Notes: generated by a model from the sequence alone, not told the origin. A stretch of DNA of 64,000 nt from Parapedobacter lycopersici_A (GCF_040395035.1 NZ_JBEBRB010000008.1:1-64000); one strand, 5' to 3'. Positions 33,814-44,706 are shown, counted from the first letter of the stretch. Made by a program: numbers and translations.

Positions 33814-36444
33814 CTAAAAAGATAAACTGGCACCTATCCGGATCCCATTCCGGTCTGCACCGGGATGGCCAAGGTAAGACAGCCTGGTAACATATTCTAT
33901 GCGAAATACGTTCAAAATGTTTTCCAAACCAAATGCCGTTTCCATATAGGGCTTCTGTCCCAGCGTAAACGTCGTCGGGTTTCCATGAAGATCCGTAGGA
34001 AGCCGGAATACGCCCGTAACCCCGTTTTCGGGCCGGTTCTCCGGCCGCACATTGCCATACAGCAATCTGAAGCTGATAATCTCGCGTAATTTCAACCGCT
34101 TTATCAACGGAATTTTATTCAAAATAAAGCCATTTAGCCGGTGTTCGATGCTGAACTTGACGTATTGGTCACTCACGAACTCCAGGTCCTCCATCAGACT
34201 ATAAGCATCCGGCGAAAGCACATAAGTCTGGTTGGCATTCGGGATATCCAGCAAGGGGAAAGGGAGTGTGCCAAAAATATAACCCGCCCCCATGTTGACA
34301 TCGGCAAATCCCAATTGTGAAAGAAATACCCGCTTGAACACATCGAACCGCAGGGCATGATACCCGTAGTCGCTGCCCAGCAGTCCCTTAACTCCCATGT
34401 TGTAGCGCAGGTTAAAAACCGGAAATTTATTGATCATCGGCGTGCGTTCCACATTGCGTTGTAAAAACGCTTCGTGGGGCGCCCAGCGCAGGCTCAATCC
34501 CCACTCGGCAGTCTGTAACCCACGGAGGGTATCGGCTGTGGGCCCGGCCGAAATAAAGTGCAGCTGCGCGGCAGGTGTCTGCCGCAGCGTGGCAACATGC
34601 GTCTGCAACATAAAATGATTGCCAAATTCAATCACGTGGTTTAGCCGCATGGCTTTATTATACAGCCATTTGTCCTGTTCATCACGCCGGAATGACCGCA
34701 CAAAACTATCGCCATTACGAAAACCCAGCCGCTGGCCCGGTTCCCGGGCATCCTGCTGATAAGTCGCCTGTATGTAATGTGCAGGATAGGCGGCAACAGG
34801 CCTGCCATTAAGTGTGTAAGCTGTTCCCAGATAAAATTTCACGCGTTCGTCGCGGAATCCATATGCCGCGTATGCTTCGCCATATATTTTGTCCGATAAC
34901 AGCGGGCTTGTTCTTCCTCCTATGCGCACACGGCTGCCTTCCAGTTCGTTATAACTGTACATGTATTCCACGGGCCCGATTTCCACGGGTCCGGCACGTT
35001 TGAAACTGCTGAGCAGTACAGATCCCCAGTCCAGTGTACGTTTAAACGCCCGGTTATTCCGCAGGCTGTCAAAATTGGTGTAGGTATTGGCTTCCACCGA
35101 TGTGAGCGGTACCGGCCGGTTCTCTTTCCAGTAGCGGTCGGGTACCAGATTGGCTCCGGCCACCATGGACGCCGGTTGGCCGTCGAATACGCGGTCGGGC
35201 GTCTGTTGCTGCGTATCATAATCCCCATAAACCAATGTCCGTTGCCCGAAAGCCCCGCGTTTCCCGCCGGTCAATCCGAAGTGGATGCGCATATCGGAAT
35301 GCCCGAGTAGGTAGATGCCGTTCCCTTGCCGCTTAAAACGCTGGGAAATGGTAACATCCGTTACCCAATTCAGGTTCGCCTCGTGACCTATCCGGATATC
35401 CGCCTGCCGGATGCCGTAATTGCCATCGAGTGTGACCTGTAATTTCCCGGCAAATAAGCGGTCTTCGCTGTTGCGCGGCACAAAAGCCAGTTCGATAAAC
35501 GTTCCCTCCCCGGTTGAAAGCGTATCCGTGATGTAGTATTTATAAAACAGCGGTGCGCTTGCTGCAGTAGGTCCCAAAAAAGGCTTGTTCAGGATCAGAA
35601 TGTTATCTTCATAAATGTCTACATCCCCGTGAATGTATTCCATATACGCTTCAATATTCCTGTTATTTACATACCGGGGGTCAAGTTCGGTTTTCCGATG
35701 TGCCGTCACAAGGGTTTTTGCCGCTTTGGGAAACGCGCGTAAATACTGCCTTGCTACTTGCTCTTCCAGGAACACCGGCAACAGGGCTTTGCCAGGTGCC
35801 AGTGTCGTATCCGTATTTTCCAGCGCAAACCGGTATCCCCGGGTAATGCTACTGTTTAACAGGCCTTTTGGGGGGTTACTGACCGCCAGCATGACTTTTT
35901 CATACCGTTGAAAAGACACATAATCATAGCGCGACAGCCGGTTAAGCGGCTTATGCTGAATGACCTGCCGGATCAGCGCAACGGCCGGGTTATCCCGGTT
36001 CCGATAACGGCCCTTGCCTTCAACCATCACTTCATCCAGTGCATGGATGTTCTCCTCCAGCTGTACATTCAGTGTTTGGTTGCCCGTTTGGGGCAGCCGG
36101 GTGACCAGTGCCTTGTAACCCAATGCATCAAAAGTGATCGATCGGCTGACGTCTGGAATAAATAGGCTATAAAACCCAGCGCGGTCCGTGGAGGTACCTA
36201 TATCGGTATCCGGCAGTACGACTGATACACCCGAAATCCCTTCCCCGGTAGAGGCATCCGTAACCCGTCCGCGGATGGTCAGCTGTGCAGAAGCGCCGAA
36301 TCCATTGACGAGAAAGATGAACAGGAGTACGGTTTCCAAAGCGAACTGTCGTATAGCAACACCTTTTATGCCCTTACCTTTCGTCATCGCCATAACCACC
36401 GATTGCTGTTCTTCCGTCTTTTTGTAAACGACCACAAGATACAT
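33814..36444 (-). CDS. DUF5686 / carboxypeptidase-regulatory-like domain outer-membrane protein
   Basis: An 876-residue protein. The start is uncertain: internal ATGs at 36393 or 36387 would place the signal peptide (VLLFIFLVNGFGASAQ) nearer the N-terminus. After it come a CarboxypepD_reg-like domain (about 55-130, IRGRVTDASTGEGISGVSVV), the DUF5686 region (DNPAVALIRQVIQHK, RYDYVSFQRYEKV) and a C-terminal half with barrel-like strands ending GIRIGASLSF. The family is widespread in Bacteroidota envelopes and of unknown function. No sensor or SusD gene lies beside it. Confidence 0.82.
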   Translation of the reverse strand: MYLVVVYKKTEEQQSVVMAMTKGKGIKGVAIRQFALETVLLFIFLVNGFGASAQLTIRGRVTDASTGEGISGVSVVLPDTDIGTSTDRAGFYSLFIPDVSRSITFDALGYKALVTRLPQTGNQTLNVQLEENIHALDEVMVEGKGRYRNRDNPAVALIRQVIQHKPLNRLSRYDYVSFQRYEKVMLAVSNPPKGLLNSSITRGYRFALENTDTTLAPGKALLPVFLEEQVARQYLRAFPKAAKTLVTAHRKTELDPRYVNNRNIEAYMEYIHGDVDIYEDNILILNKPFLGPTAASAPLFYKYYITDTLSTGEGTFIELAFVPRNSEDRLFAGKLQVTLDGNYGIRQADIRIGHEANLNWVTDVTISQRFKRQGNGIYLLGHSDMRIHFGLTGGKRGAFGQRTLVYGDYDTQQQTPDRVFDGQPASMVAGANLVPDRYWKENRPVPLTSVEANTYTNFDSLRNNRAFKRTLDWGSVLLSSFKRAGPVEIGPVEYMYSYNELEGSRVRIGGRTSPLLSDKIYGEAYAAYGFRDERVKFYLGTAYTLNGRPVAAYPAHYIQATYQQDAREPGQRLGFRNGDSFVRSFRRDEQDKWLYNKAMRLNHVIEFGNHFMLQTHVATLRQTPAAQLHFISAGPTADTLRGLQTAEWGLSLRWAPHEAFLQRNVERTPMINKFPVFNLRYNMGVKGLLGSDYGYHALRFDVFKRVFLSQLGFADVNMGAGYIFGTLPFPLLDIPNANQTYVLSPDAYSLMEDLEFVSDQYVKFSIEHRLNGFILNKIPLIKRLKLREIISFRLLYGNVRPENRPENGVTGVFRLPTDLHGNPTTFTLGQKPYMETAFGLENILNVFRIEYVTRLSYLGHPGADRNGIRIGASLSF

Positions 36445-36500
36445 TTGTTGGGGGATTAATACAACATTTCCTAACTTGCGCTACACAAAAAACAAGGATT

Positions 36501-38282
36501 ATGACCCATGCCGAAAAACTGTCCGCCATCCGTCATTTGATGGATGAGCAACATATCGATGCGTATATCATCCCGTTATCCGATCCGCATATCAGTGAGT
36601 ACCTTCCCGAACATTACCAGTGTATCGCTTGGATATGCGGCTTTACCGGATCGGCGGGCACCATCGTGATCACCCAGGAATTTGCGGGATTATGGACAGA
36701 CTCGCGTTATTTTGTACAGGCCAACAGCCAACTCTCGGGCACCGGTTTTGAATTGGTGAAGCTACGGGCACAGGGCGCAGCGGAATATGCGGATTGGCTG
36801 GCAGGTCAACTGCCAGGGAGTTCCGTAGTGGCGTTTGATGGTAAGCTAGCTTCCGTGTTGCTGGCCCATACCGTGTCGGAGAAGCTGACGCCGTTGGGAA
36901 TGACGGTCCGGGGCAATGCCGATTTGATAACCCCGCTGTGGCAAGGACGCCCCGCATTACCAGACAATCCGGCCTATTTGCTTGCTCCGTCCATCACCGG
37001 CGAGTCTACGGAGGAAAAACTTCGGCGGCTGCGCGGCGAGATGGAAAGACAGCAGGTACAGGCACACTTTATCTCCTCTCTTGACGACCTCGCCTGGCTG
37101 TTCAATATCCGCGGCAGCGACGTGGCATGCAACCCGGTGGTGCTGGGTTTTGCCTTGATTACACCGATCACTGCCACGCTGTTCATTTCCGGGACAAAGC
37201 TCAGTGATCAGGACAGCAACGTGTTGATCCAGCAGGGCGTTACCCTAGCCGATTACCATGCGAGCGGTCCGGCATTGAAGGCCCTTCCTTCCGGAGCCAG
37301 GTTGCTGCTCGATCCCAAACGCACCTGTTTTGCGCAGTATCAGCAAGTGCCTGCCGGCAACGCGATTGTGGAGCAGCTCAATCCGACAACGCGATTTAAG
37401 GCCGTTAAAAACGAAGTTGAAATTGCCCATACCCGAAATACCATGATTAAAGATGGGGTGGCACTCACCCGGTTTTTCAAATGGCTTGAAGAAGCTGTAG
37501 GACGGGAAAAAATTACCGAAATATCCATCGCCGAAAAGCTGCAGGGCCTGCGTGCAGCGCAGGAAGGTTTTGTCGGCGAGAGTTTTGACACCATCGCCGG
37601 TTACAAAGCCCACGGCGCACTGCCCCACTACAAGGCAACACCGGCCAGTGACGTCGAGCTTGCAGCCGATGGCCTGCTGCTCGTAGATTCCGGAGGGCAG
37701 TACCGCACAGGAACGACGGACATTACCCGGGTGGTTTCGTTAGGCAAGACCACGGATGCGGAGCGAACGGATTATACCCTGGTGCTGAAAGCGATGATTA
37801 CCGGCAGTACCACCGTGTTTCCGGTGGGCACACGGGGTTATCAGCTTGATGCCATTACACGGAAACCCATGTGGGACCAGCTGCGCAACTATGGACATGG
37901 CACCGGCCATGGGGTAGGGTTCTTCCTGAATGTCCATGAAGGACCGCATGTGTTTAATCCCTCCAGTGTGGACGTCGTCATTGAACCGGGGATGATTACC
38001 TCCATAGAACCGGGACTGTACCGGGAAGCGCAGTACGGTATCCGTATCGAAAACCTGGTGTTGGCGGCAACGGATGAAAACACACCGTTTGGCACTTTTA
38101 TGGCGTTTGAAACCCTTACGCTTTGTTATATCGATACCGCGCTGGTGGATAAAACCCTACTGGACGAACCGCAGATCCACTGGCTGAACACTTACCATGC
38201 CACGGTATATGAAAGGCTGGCACCCCACCTGGATGAAAGCGAGCGGCATTGGCTAGCCGGGAAAACCGCAGCCATACGATAA
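36501..38282 (+). CDS. Xaa-Pro aminopeptidase (M24B), long form
   Basis: A 593-residue cytosolic metallopeptidase removing an N-terminal residue before proline. It has the three-domain layout of long aminopeptidase P: two creatinase-like N-terminal domains (about 1-310) and a pita-bread domain with metal ligands in LLVDSGGQYRTGTTDITR (two Asp), GHGTGHGVGFFLNVHEGPH (His), SIEPGLYREAQYG and GIRIENLVLA (Glu). A short C-terminal extension (WLNTYHATVYERLAPHL) is usual for this form. It is transcribed alone. Confidence 0.93.
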   Translation: MTHAEKLSAIRHLMDEQHIDAYIIPLSDPHISEYLPEHYQCIAWICGFTGSAGTIVITQEFAGLWTDSRYFVQANSQLSGTGFELVKLRAQGAAEYADWLAGQLPGSSVVAFDGKLASVLLAHTVSEKLTPLGMTVRGNADLITPLWQGRPALPDNPAYLLAPSITGESTEEKLRRLRGEMERQQVQAHFISSLDDLAWLFNIRGSDVACNPVVLGFALITPITATLFISGTKLSDQDSNVLIQQGVTLADYHASGPALKALPSGARLLLDPKRTCFAQYQQVPAGNAIVEQLNPTTRFKAVKNEVEIAHTRNTMIKDGVALTRFFKWLEEAVGREKITEISIAEKLQGLRAAQEGFVGESFDTIAGYKAHGALPHYKATPASDVELAADGLLLVDSGGQYRTGTTDITRVVSLGKTTDAERTDYTLVLKAMITGSTTVFPVGTRGYQLDAITRKPMWDQLRNYGHGTGHGVGFFLNVHEGPHVFNPSSVDVVIEPGMITSIEPGLYREAQYGIRIENLVLAATDENTPFGTFMAFETLTLCYIDTALVDKTLLDEPQIHWLNTYHATVYERLAPHLDESERHWLAGKTAAIR

Positions 38283-38292
38283 CGCTCCAAAG

Positions 38293-38328
38293 AAAATAAA
38301 AAAGGCTGTCCCGCACCAGGACAGCCTT
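38293..38328 (-). terminator. Terminator of the third SusC/SusD operon
   Basis: Perfect 10-bp stem AAGGCTGTCC (38302-38311) / GGACAGCCTT (38319-38328), 7-base loop, followed on the minus strand by a T-rich run. It may also slow plus-strand transcripts from the peptidase gene. Confidence 0.85.
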
Positions 38329-38362
38329 CGGAGATAGGTTTATGGGTCGATTATTCGGCTTT

Positions 38363-40261
38363 TTATTGCTGTTTAGCCCACCAAAGCGGGGTCAGCACGT
38401 CGTCCGGACCACCCAATGCACTGACAGCACTGTCGTAGCCCTCGGGATTGCTGGCCGGTATCGTTGAAGGATAACGGACCCGTTGCGGGAAGAATCGGAT
38501 GCTAACATCCATGTAGTTGCTTTGGTTGAGGTCCGGCATGTTCACAAGCGGATCTTCCACGGCTGGATTTTCGAAAAACGGCAGGCCCAGTCTCCGCTGG
38601 TCATTCCACGTTTCCAGTGGCAGCCAGGGTGCCTGGGCAATGAATTTCTGCGTGATAATTTTGGTCAGCTGGTCGTTTTTAACCGCACCCCCCTCATACA
38701 GGTCGTTATCCGGGTAAGGGATATTGGCGACACCGGCACTCCCGGTGTAACCATCCACAAAGTTCATGGCGTGGGTTGCGGGCGGCTCAGCGGTATGTCC
38801 CCAGCTAACCGATGTCCCGGTCATGTTGTAATCCGTTGAGCTAAGGTAATCACTCAGATAGGACGTTACCCCCCAATGTTCAAAGCTCGACGTAATGCCC
38901 GCTTCATAGGCCGCCTGGGCATCCATGGGTGCTGACCAGCCACGTAACGCAGCCTCGGCCACCAGAAAATAAGATTCCCACGGGGCGAAAAAGATACGTT
39001 TGTTGTCGCTGTTACGGAAGAGGTTGTTCAGACGAGGTGTACCATTGGGATAGCTATAGACCTGATTCAGCGATCCCCTCGTTCCCCAGGCGCCATTGGC
39101 AAATCCATTCCAGGTATAGGCTAAGTTCACTTCCTTAAACACCGAGCCGTCCTCACTCATGAGGTTGCGTTTGTTGTCCAGCGTGGCATACGTCGGATAC
39201 AGCGCATTGCTTTCATCTCCGGGGATGGCATATATCTTATAAGCACGCGGATCAATCGAGTTGGGCAGTCCGTCGAACCAGTAACCCGCAGTCGGCGCAT
39301 TGGTCAGCATTGCAAAGTGATCATCGTATTTGATGCCCACATAGTCAGCAGGTTTGATATAGTCTGCATAAGACGCAGCCAGCTGGTCGGCCGACGGAAT
39401 GCCGCCCAGGCCAAGGTACAGGTTGTTTAGCGTTGCCGAGATATTAAAGTGGTTCCATGTACGGGTCATTACCCCAGTAAGCCCATCCCATCCCGGCTGT
39501 TCAGCCACCTGGAACATGTCGGCTGCAGTGGTGATGTGGGGTAGTGCCGCAGCAGCCTCAAATTCAGCCTGAGCCTTGCCGGCGTCCACTTCAGAAAGCC
39601 GCATTGCCAGGCGCATGCGCATGGAATTTGCGTATTTTTGCCATTTGGCAAAATCATAGCCATACGCCGGGTCAAAGCGGGAAATGCTTGAGGCGCTGAC
39701 TGCCAAATCCAGTTTGGTTGAAGCGTCCGTTAATTCCGATAGCAAGAAATTATAAACGTCCTGCAGGCTGGCGTATGACGGATTGTCTCCATGGAAAGCA
39801 TCCAGTGGGATCGGCCCAAAGGTGTCCGCCAGTTCACTCATCAGGTAAGCCCGCCAGATCCGCGCCACCTGTACCAGGTTCGGGGTGTATTCCGGTGCCG
39901 TGCCGGCCTCAATCTGTTGCTGGCCGATCTGGATCGCGCTGTTGATGGCGGAGAGCCAGCTCGCCATGTAGCTGCGACCGTAGTAATCCGAAGACCACCC
40001 ATCGTTATAACCGCCGCTGGATATGCCGCCGCCGGAAGAAAAGCGTCCGGCGGTCGTCCAATACAGGACAAATACCCGTTCCGCAATGTGGGGGTCCATC
40101 TGCGAGTTAATAATGGCGTTGTTAATGAAATATTCTACCTGTACCTGGTCGGCATTCGCCCCGTACGGGTCTTTATTGATTTCTTCAAATTTGCTGCACG
40201 ACTGGAAGCCAACCAGGCTCCCAAGAAGCACCGCTGCTGTTTTATGAATAATATTTTTCAT
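38363..40261 (-). CDS. SusD/RagB-family lipoprotein (SusD-like_2 type, copy 3)
   Basis: A 632-residue surface lipoprotein. The ATG at 40261 gives a signal peptide with lipobox GFQSC (Cys about 22); an upstream ATG adds 10 residues and is unlikely. The sequence KFEEINKDPYGA after the Cys and the long body are typical of the SusD-like_2 branch, quite different from the two SusD copies at the left. It pairs with the SusC just upstream (19-base gap). Confidence 0.88.
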   Translation of the reverse strand: MKNIIHKTAAVLLGSLVGFQSCSKFEEINKDPYGANADQVQVEYFINNAIINSQMDPHIAERVFVLYWTTAGRFSSGGGISSGGYNDGWSSDYYGRSYMASWLSAINSAIQIGQQQIEAGTAPEYTPNLVQVARIWRAYLMSELADTFGPIPLDAFHGDNPSYASLQDVYNFLLSELTDASTKLDLAVSASSISRFDPAYGYDFAKWQKYANSMRMRLAMRLSEVDAGKAQAEFEAAAALPHITTAADMFQVAEQPGWDGLTGVMTRTWNHFNISATLNNLYLGLGGIPSADQLAASYADYIKPADYVGIKYDDHFAMLTNAPTAGYWFDGLPNSIDPRAYKIYAIPGDESNALYPTYATLDNKRNLMSEDGSVFKEVNLAYTWNGFANGAWGTRGSLNQVYSYPNGTPRLNNLFRNSDNKRIFFAPWESYFLVAEAALRGWSAPMDAQAAYEAGITSSFEHWGVTSYLSDYLSSTDYNMTGTSVSWGHTAEPPATHAMNFVDGYTGSAGVANIPYPDNDLYEGGAVKNDQLTKIITQKFIAQAPWLPLETWNDQRRLGLPFFENPAVEDPLVNMPDLNQSNYMDVSIRFFPQRVRYPSTIPASNPEGYDSAVSALGGPDDVLTPLWWAKQQ

Positions 40262-40280
40262 GTCAGTAGGATGTTGAAAA

Positions 40281-43200
40281 TTAAAAACCAAGGGTTACAC
40301 CAAACATAAAGGTCCGCATGGTGGCGGGCGACGCGCTCTCAAATCCAATGGCGTTTGACCCGGTTGCAAATACAGCTTCGGGGTCGAGTCCCCGCATTTT
40401 GCTATGAATCATCCATACGTTATTGCAGCTGGCAAATACCCGGACGTTCTGCAATCCGGAATTGGTTAACATGGATTGCGGAAACTGATAACTCAGCTGT
40501 ACGTTGCGCAGCCGGATGTTGGTCGCATCATACAAATTGGCCTCGTTTATACCCAAGTTGCTTGCCGTGGCGACACGGTTCCAATAGTTCTGTACGGTTA
40601 CGGACGTTGTGTTCTCTACGTAACCGTCGGCACCATCACTTTCCACACCGCTTACTACGAAATCTTCACGCGCACCGTTAGGCGCGGTGACGGCTGCAGT
40701 ACCGTTACGCTGCATGGCGACCTGGGTAGAAGAGAATATTTCTCCGCCGAAACGGCCGTCCAGCTGAAATGAGAGACCGATCCCCTTATAGTTGAAGGTG
40801 TTGGTCAGTCCGGCCATTGCATCAGCTTGCTGGTTACCCAGCAGTTCCTTTTCGCTGTCGCGCAAAGGTAGTCCGTTTTCCAGGATCAACCGGCCATAAT
40901 GCGGGCTTGCGGGATCTTTTACACGCAAAAAGCGGTGTCCGTAAATTTCGCCATACATACCGCCTGCACGGCCGACAATGGCGAGGTCGTCATAAGCGGC
41001 ATCCACGGGATACTGATATACGCCCAAATGACTGGCGATATCAATCACTTCGTTGATGTTCCGGCTGAAATTGGCTGAGATGTCCCAGTTGAATCCGGTC
41101 GGATTACTCAGCGCATTCACATTCACCATAATTTCAAACCCTTTGTTCTGAATATTCCCGGCATTGATTTTCCGCGAAGCATAACCGCTGGTAGGATCGA
41201 GTCCCAAATCAATCAGCTGATTGGTCGCGTTTACCTTGTACCAGGCAAAGTCAATGTTCACCCGGTCGAATAGGCGTACTTCGGCGCCAAATTCAAGACT
41301 GCGCAGCAATTCATTCACCACATTCGGGTCGTAAAAAACACTTCCGGTATTGGCCGTGGTGTTACCCCGCGGGTCGCTGCCGATGCTGTACACGTTGTAA
41401 AGCTGGTATGGTCCCATGTCGTTTCCGACTTCGGCATACGATGCGCGGAGCTTAGCGTAACTAAACCAAGCAGGGAGTGTACCCCCAAGCGCATTAACCA
41501 TGTCGGTAAATACGTAGGAAAGATTGACGGAAGGATAGAAAAATGACCGGTTATCCGGATGGAGCGTTGATGTCCAATCGTTCCTGAACGTTGCGTCCAA
41601 GTATAGGTAGTTGTCATATTTCAGCGCAAGCGATCCATAAATGGAATTGACGCGTTTTTCCGATAGGCTTTGGGTAATCGAAGGCACGCCTACACCGTTG
41701 TTCAGAGAAAATAAATTCGGCACCTCCAATTCCGTCACCGAGCCGCCTACAGAAGAAAGGCGTTGTTGCATCAAGTTGCCGCCGACCATGATGGAGCCGC
41801 CGAGCCGGCCAAACACTTCGTCTTTTTGGGCAGTCAGCATCGCGCTGTAATTGGTTTCCTGAAACGTTTCCTTGGATAAGGCATAATGGCCACCGGCCGG
41901 ATTCGGGCTGCCTACATATACTTTTCGCTCCACATTGGTGGTATAAATATCCCCGCCTCCTTTAACCTCGGCTGTTAACCAGTCGGTTGCTTTGTAACGC
42001 AGGGTACCGTTCAGCATTATCCGATCCCTTGAATCCTTATATTGGTCATACGCTGCGCGCCAGTACGGGTTGATCGAGGCGTTTGTGCCACTGCCGAACC
42101 ATAGCATATCACCGTTTTCATCGACAGCCGGTTGAAAATCCCGGATGTTGAGCGAGCGGGGCATCATATATAGCGAATACATACTGCTCCAGTCACGCGA
42201 ATTAATCGGACGGTTATAACCTGCGGTGTTGTTGTACTGCACTTTGGTGTCGGTGCTCCAGCGGTCGTCTCTCCCGAATTTGGTGGTGGCGCGCGCCATG
42301 AGGTTGGTCCGGACAAATTTATTGCCGGGCAGGATGCTCTTCTGGTTGACCCGGCTTACGGACGTATAGATCCCTGTATTATTAAATTGCTGCTGAAATG
42401 TAGCGTTATGCTGCTGGTTGATGCCCGTTTGCAGGAAATTGCTGATGTTGTCCTGCACCGTTAAAGGGCCTTCCGAACCGTCCCATTTGACGACGTTCTG
42501 TCCCTCAATGCGCGGTCCCCAGCTCAGTCGCTCGTCGGGGAGAAAATTGCCATTCGTTCCCTGGCCGAAAATATCCTGGGTTTCCGGTGTCATAAACGGA
42601 TTCTCAATACCGACGTTGGAGGAGATGGTCAACCCCAATCCGGCCTGTTTCCGGCCTGATTTGGTGGTGATCAGGATGACACCGTTGCCTGCCCGGTTAC
42701 CGTAAAGTGCCGCTGCAGAAGGACCTTTCAGTACCGACATGCTTTCAATGTCTTCGGGGTTAATGTCTCCAAGGCCATTTCCCCGGTCAAATCCCGGATC
42801 CCAGAAACCGTTGGATTCGGTTCCTGTGAAATTGTTCACGGGCACCCCGTCAACCACGATCAGCGGCTGGTTATCACCTGTCAACGAGTTGAAACCACGG
42901 AGTACAATCTTAGCCGATGCGCCGGCACCGTTGCTGGAACGGGCTACCTGCAGACCGGCTACTTTGCCCGACAGCGCATTCGTCACGTTGGTTTCCCGTG
43001 CATTGGACAGCGTGGCACCTTTCACCTCCTGCACGGCATAGCCCAGTGAACGGCGTTCCCGCTCAATACCGAGCGCCGTTACCACTACCTCACCCAGTTC
43101 GCTGGCGTCCTGTTCGAGGACGACATTCATCCGGGTCTGGTTTCCTACGGTAACCTGCTGTGAAGTATATCCGACCATACTGAACTGGATAACCTCACCG

Positions 43201-43400
43201 CGTGATGCACTGATGGTGTAATTACCTTCTGCATCGGTCTGCACGCCGCGGGTAGTGCCCTGCACTACCACGCTCACACCGGGCAGCGGACCGTTCGCGT
43301 CCGTCACCGTTCCGGTGACTGACTGCTGCGCGTAGCCGACGGAGACGGCGCTGAAAAGCACCACAGCCAGCATGCAGCATTGCATGTAAAAATTTCTCAT
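40281..43400 (-). CDS. SusC/RagA-type TonB-dependent transporter (copy 3)
   Basis: A 1039-residue outer-membrane transporter with a signal peptide ending VGYAQQ, a CarboxypepD_reg-like domain (SVTGTVTDANGPLPGVSVVV), a plug domain with GEVVVTALGIERERRSLGYA and DINPEDIESMSVLKGPSAAALYG, and a beta-barrel ending TFMFGVTLGF. It belongs to a different SusC branch from the two left-hand copies. It lies 70 bases downstream of a ROK-family regulator on the same strand and lacks any Met/Cys leader ORF. The substrate is probably an oligosaccharide. Confidence 0.92.
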   Translation of the reverse strand: MRNFYMQCCMLAVVLFSAVSVGYAQQSVTGTVTDANGPLPGVSVVVQGTTRGVQTDAEGNYTISASRGEVIQFSMVGYTSQQVTVGNQTRMNVVLEQDASELGEVVVTALGIERERRSLGYAVQEVKGATLSNARETNVTNALSGKVAGLQVARSSNGAGASAKIVLRGFNSLTGDNQPLIVVDGVPVNNFTGTESNGFWDPGFDRGNGLGDINPEDIESMSVLKGPSAAALYGNRAGNGVILITTKSGRKQAGLGLTISSNVGIENPFMTPETQDIFGQGTNGNFLPDERLSWGPRIEGQNVVKWDGSEGPLTVQDNISNFLQTGINQQHNATFQQQFNNTGIYTSVSRVNQKSILPGNKFVRTNLMARATTKFGRDDRWSTDTKVQYNNTAGYNRPINSRDWSSMYSLYMMPRSLNIRDFQPAVDENGDMLWFGSGTNASINPYWRAAYDQYKDSRDRIMLNGTLRYKATDWLTAEVKGGGDIYTTNVERKVYVGSPNPAGGHYALSKETFQETNYSAMLTAQKDEVFGRLGGSIMVGGNLMQQRLSSVGGSVTELEVPNLFSLNNGVGVPSITQSLSEKRVNSIYGSLALKYDNYLYLDATFRNDWTSTLHPDNRSFFYPSVNLSYVFTDMVNALGGTLPAWFSYAKLRASYAEVGNDMGPYQLYNVYSIGSDPRGNTTANTGSVFYDPNVVNELLRSLEFGAEVRLFDRVNIDFAWYKVNATNQLIDLGLDPTSGYASRKINAGNIQNKGFEIMVNVNALSNPTGFNWDISANFSRNINEVIDIASHLGVYQYPVDAAYDDLAIVGRAGGMYGEIYGHRFLRVKDPASPHYGRLILENGLPLRDSEKELLGNQQADAMAGLTNTFNYKGIGLSFQLDGRFGGEIFSSTQVAMQRNGTAAVTAPNGAREDFVVSGVESDGADGYVENTTSVTVQNYWNRVATASNLGINEANLYDATNIRLRNVQLSYQFPQSMLTNSGLQNVRVFASCNNVWMIHSKMRGLDPEAVFATGSNAIGFESASPATMRTFMFGVTLGF

Positions 43401-43470
43401 GTTTGTGTTGATTTGGTTAAATAATTGGTTAATTGCTGTTATAATTAGGTTTAAAAGGTGTTGTAATTCG

Positions 43471-44706
43471 TTACGGAACGCTTAACACTTCTTGCTTGGC
43501 TCGATCAGTTATCGTTTTTTCTTCCAGTATACAGTGCTCCACGACTAGGCTGGCTGCGCCAAGAAACTCGGCCCGATACGTGAGATCGGATACCACCACG
43601 TCGGTGTTTTCCACCAACTTGGGGATGCAGAATTCATGGATGGCGCGATATACCGGTGGCAGCAGCAGGTTGCCGGCCGCTCCCCCACGGCCGCTGAGCA
43701 CCACCCGTTCGGGATTCATGATGTGGATCAGTGTGGCAATGCCTTTGCCCATCATAAACGCCGCATCCGTGAGCACACGTATCGCTAATTGGTCGCCTTT
43801 ACGGGCCGCGGCAATCAGGTGGTCGCCTTCCGCCTTGGTTTTATCGGAGAAAAGCTTGCTCAGGCTGGATATTCCCCCTTCTGCCATTGCCCGCTTGGCA
43901 TTTTCCACCGCCACGAGCAGCGATGCCACGACTTCCAGACACCCCCTTTTTCCACAGGGACATAGGTTATTGGAATCCGAAAGCGGAATGTGGCTGAATT
44001 CACCCGCATACCCGTTGTGGCCGCGGAACAGGCTCCCGTTGACGATCATTCCCAGACCGATTCCCCAGCCCACGTTAACCACCATGACGTCCTTCATGCC
44101 TTTTGCAGCCCCGAAATGCAATTCGGAAATGGCTATTGCGCTTGAATCGTTTTCAATATAAACCGGCAGGCCTAGCCGCTGGGTTAATTTCTCCCGCAGG
44201 CCAACGGTTTCATTTTCTTCGTATAAATAGGAGGCATTGACGCCGCGTTCCACATCGACAAACCCCGGCATGCCTATTCCAACACCCAATAGGTGCCGGC
44301 GATCTATTGCCGATCCGTCAAGGTAATCGTCAATAAATGCGCAGAGCTGGTCAAAGGCACCCTCGTTGTCCTGCAGGGGCAGCGTGATGGTCGCTTCAGG
44401 ATAAACCGTTTCATTAAGCAGGTTGTACAGTACAATGCGGGTGACAAACTGGTCCATGGCCACCACGACGATGTATTGTTTCATTTTTTTGTTTAACCGG
44501 TATTTTACCGCTCTCCGTCCGCCTGTGGAAGGTGCGAGCCCCTGTCCAACGACATACCCGTCCTGAATGAGCCCGTTAACCACTTTCGTAATGTTCGGGA
44601 TGCTTTTTTTGGTGCCCGTGCTCAATTCCATTAAGGAAAGCGCACCTTTATAGTAAAGGAGTTTGAATACCGTTTTCCGCAATTGGTCCTCGCGTTGTCT
44701 TTTCAC
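43471..44706 (-). CDS. ROK-family transcriptional regulator (NagC/XylR-like)
   Basis: A 411-residue protein starting with GTG. It has an N-terminal winged helix (LSTGTKKSIPNITKVVNGLI, GGRRAVKYRLN) followed by a ROK sugar-kinase-like domain with GVGIGMPGFVD, NVGWGIGLGMIVNG, GYAGEFSHIPL and the zinc motif CPCGKRGCLE. Such regulators bind a sugar or sugar phosphate. Being directly upstream of the third SusC/SusD pair, it probably controls that operon and perhaps the divergent acyltransferase gene. Confidence 0.88.
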   Translation of the reverse strand: MKRQREDQLRKTVFKLLYYKGALSLMELSTGTKKSIPNITKVVNGLIQDGYVVGQGLAPSTGGRRAVKYRLNKKMKQYIVVVAMDQFVTRIVLYNLLNETVYPEATITLPLQDNEGAFDQLCAFIDDYLDGSAIDRRHLLGVGIGMPGFVDVERGVNASYLYEENETVGLREKLTQRLGLPVYIENDSSAIAISELHFGAAKGMKDVMVVNVGWGIGLGMIVNGSLFRGHNGYAGEFSHIPLSDSNNLCPCGKRGCLEVVASLLVAVENAKRAMAEGGISSLSKLFSDKTKAEGDHLIAAARKGDQLAIRVLTDAAFMMGKGIATLIHIMNPERVVLSGRGGAAGNLLLPPVYRAIHEFCIPKLVENTDVVVSDLTYRAEFLGAASLVVEHCILEEKTITDRAKQEVLSVP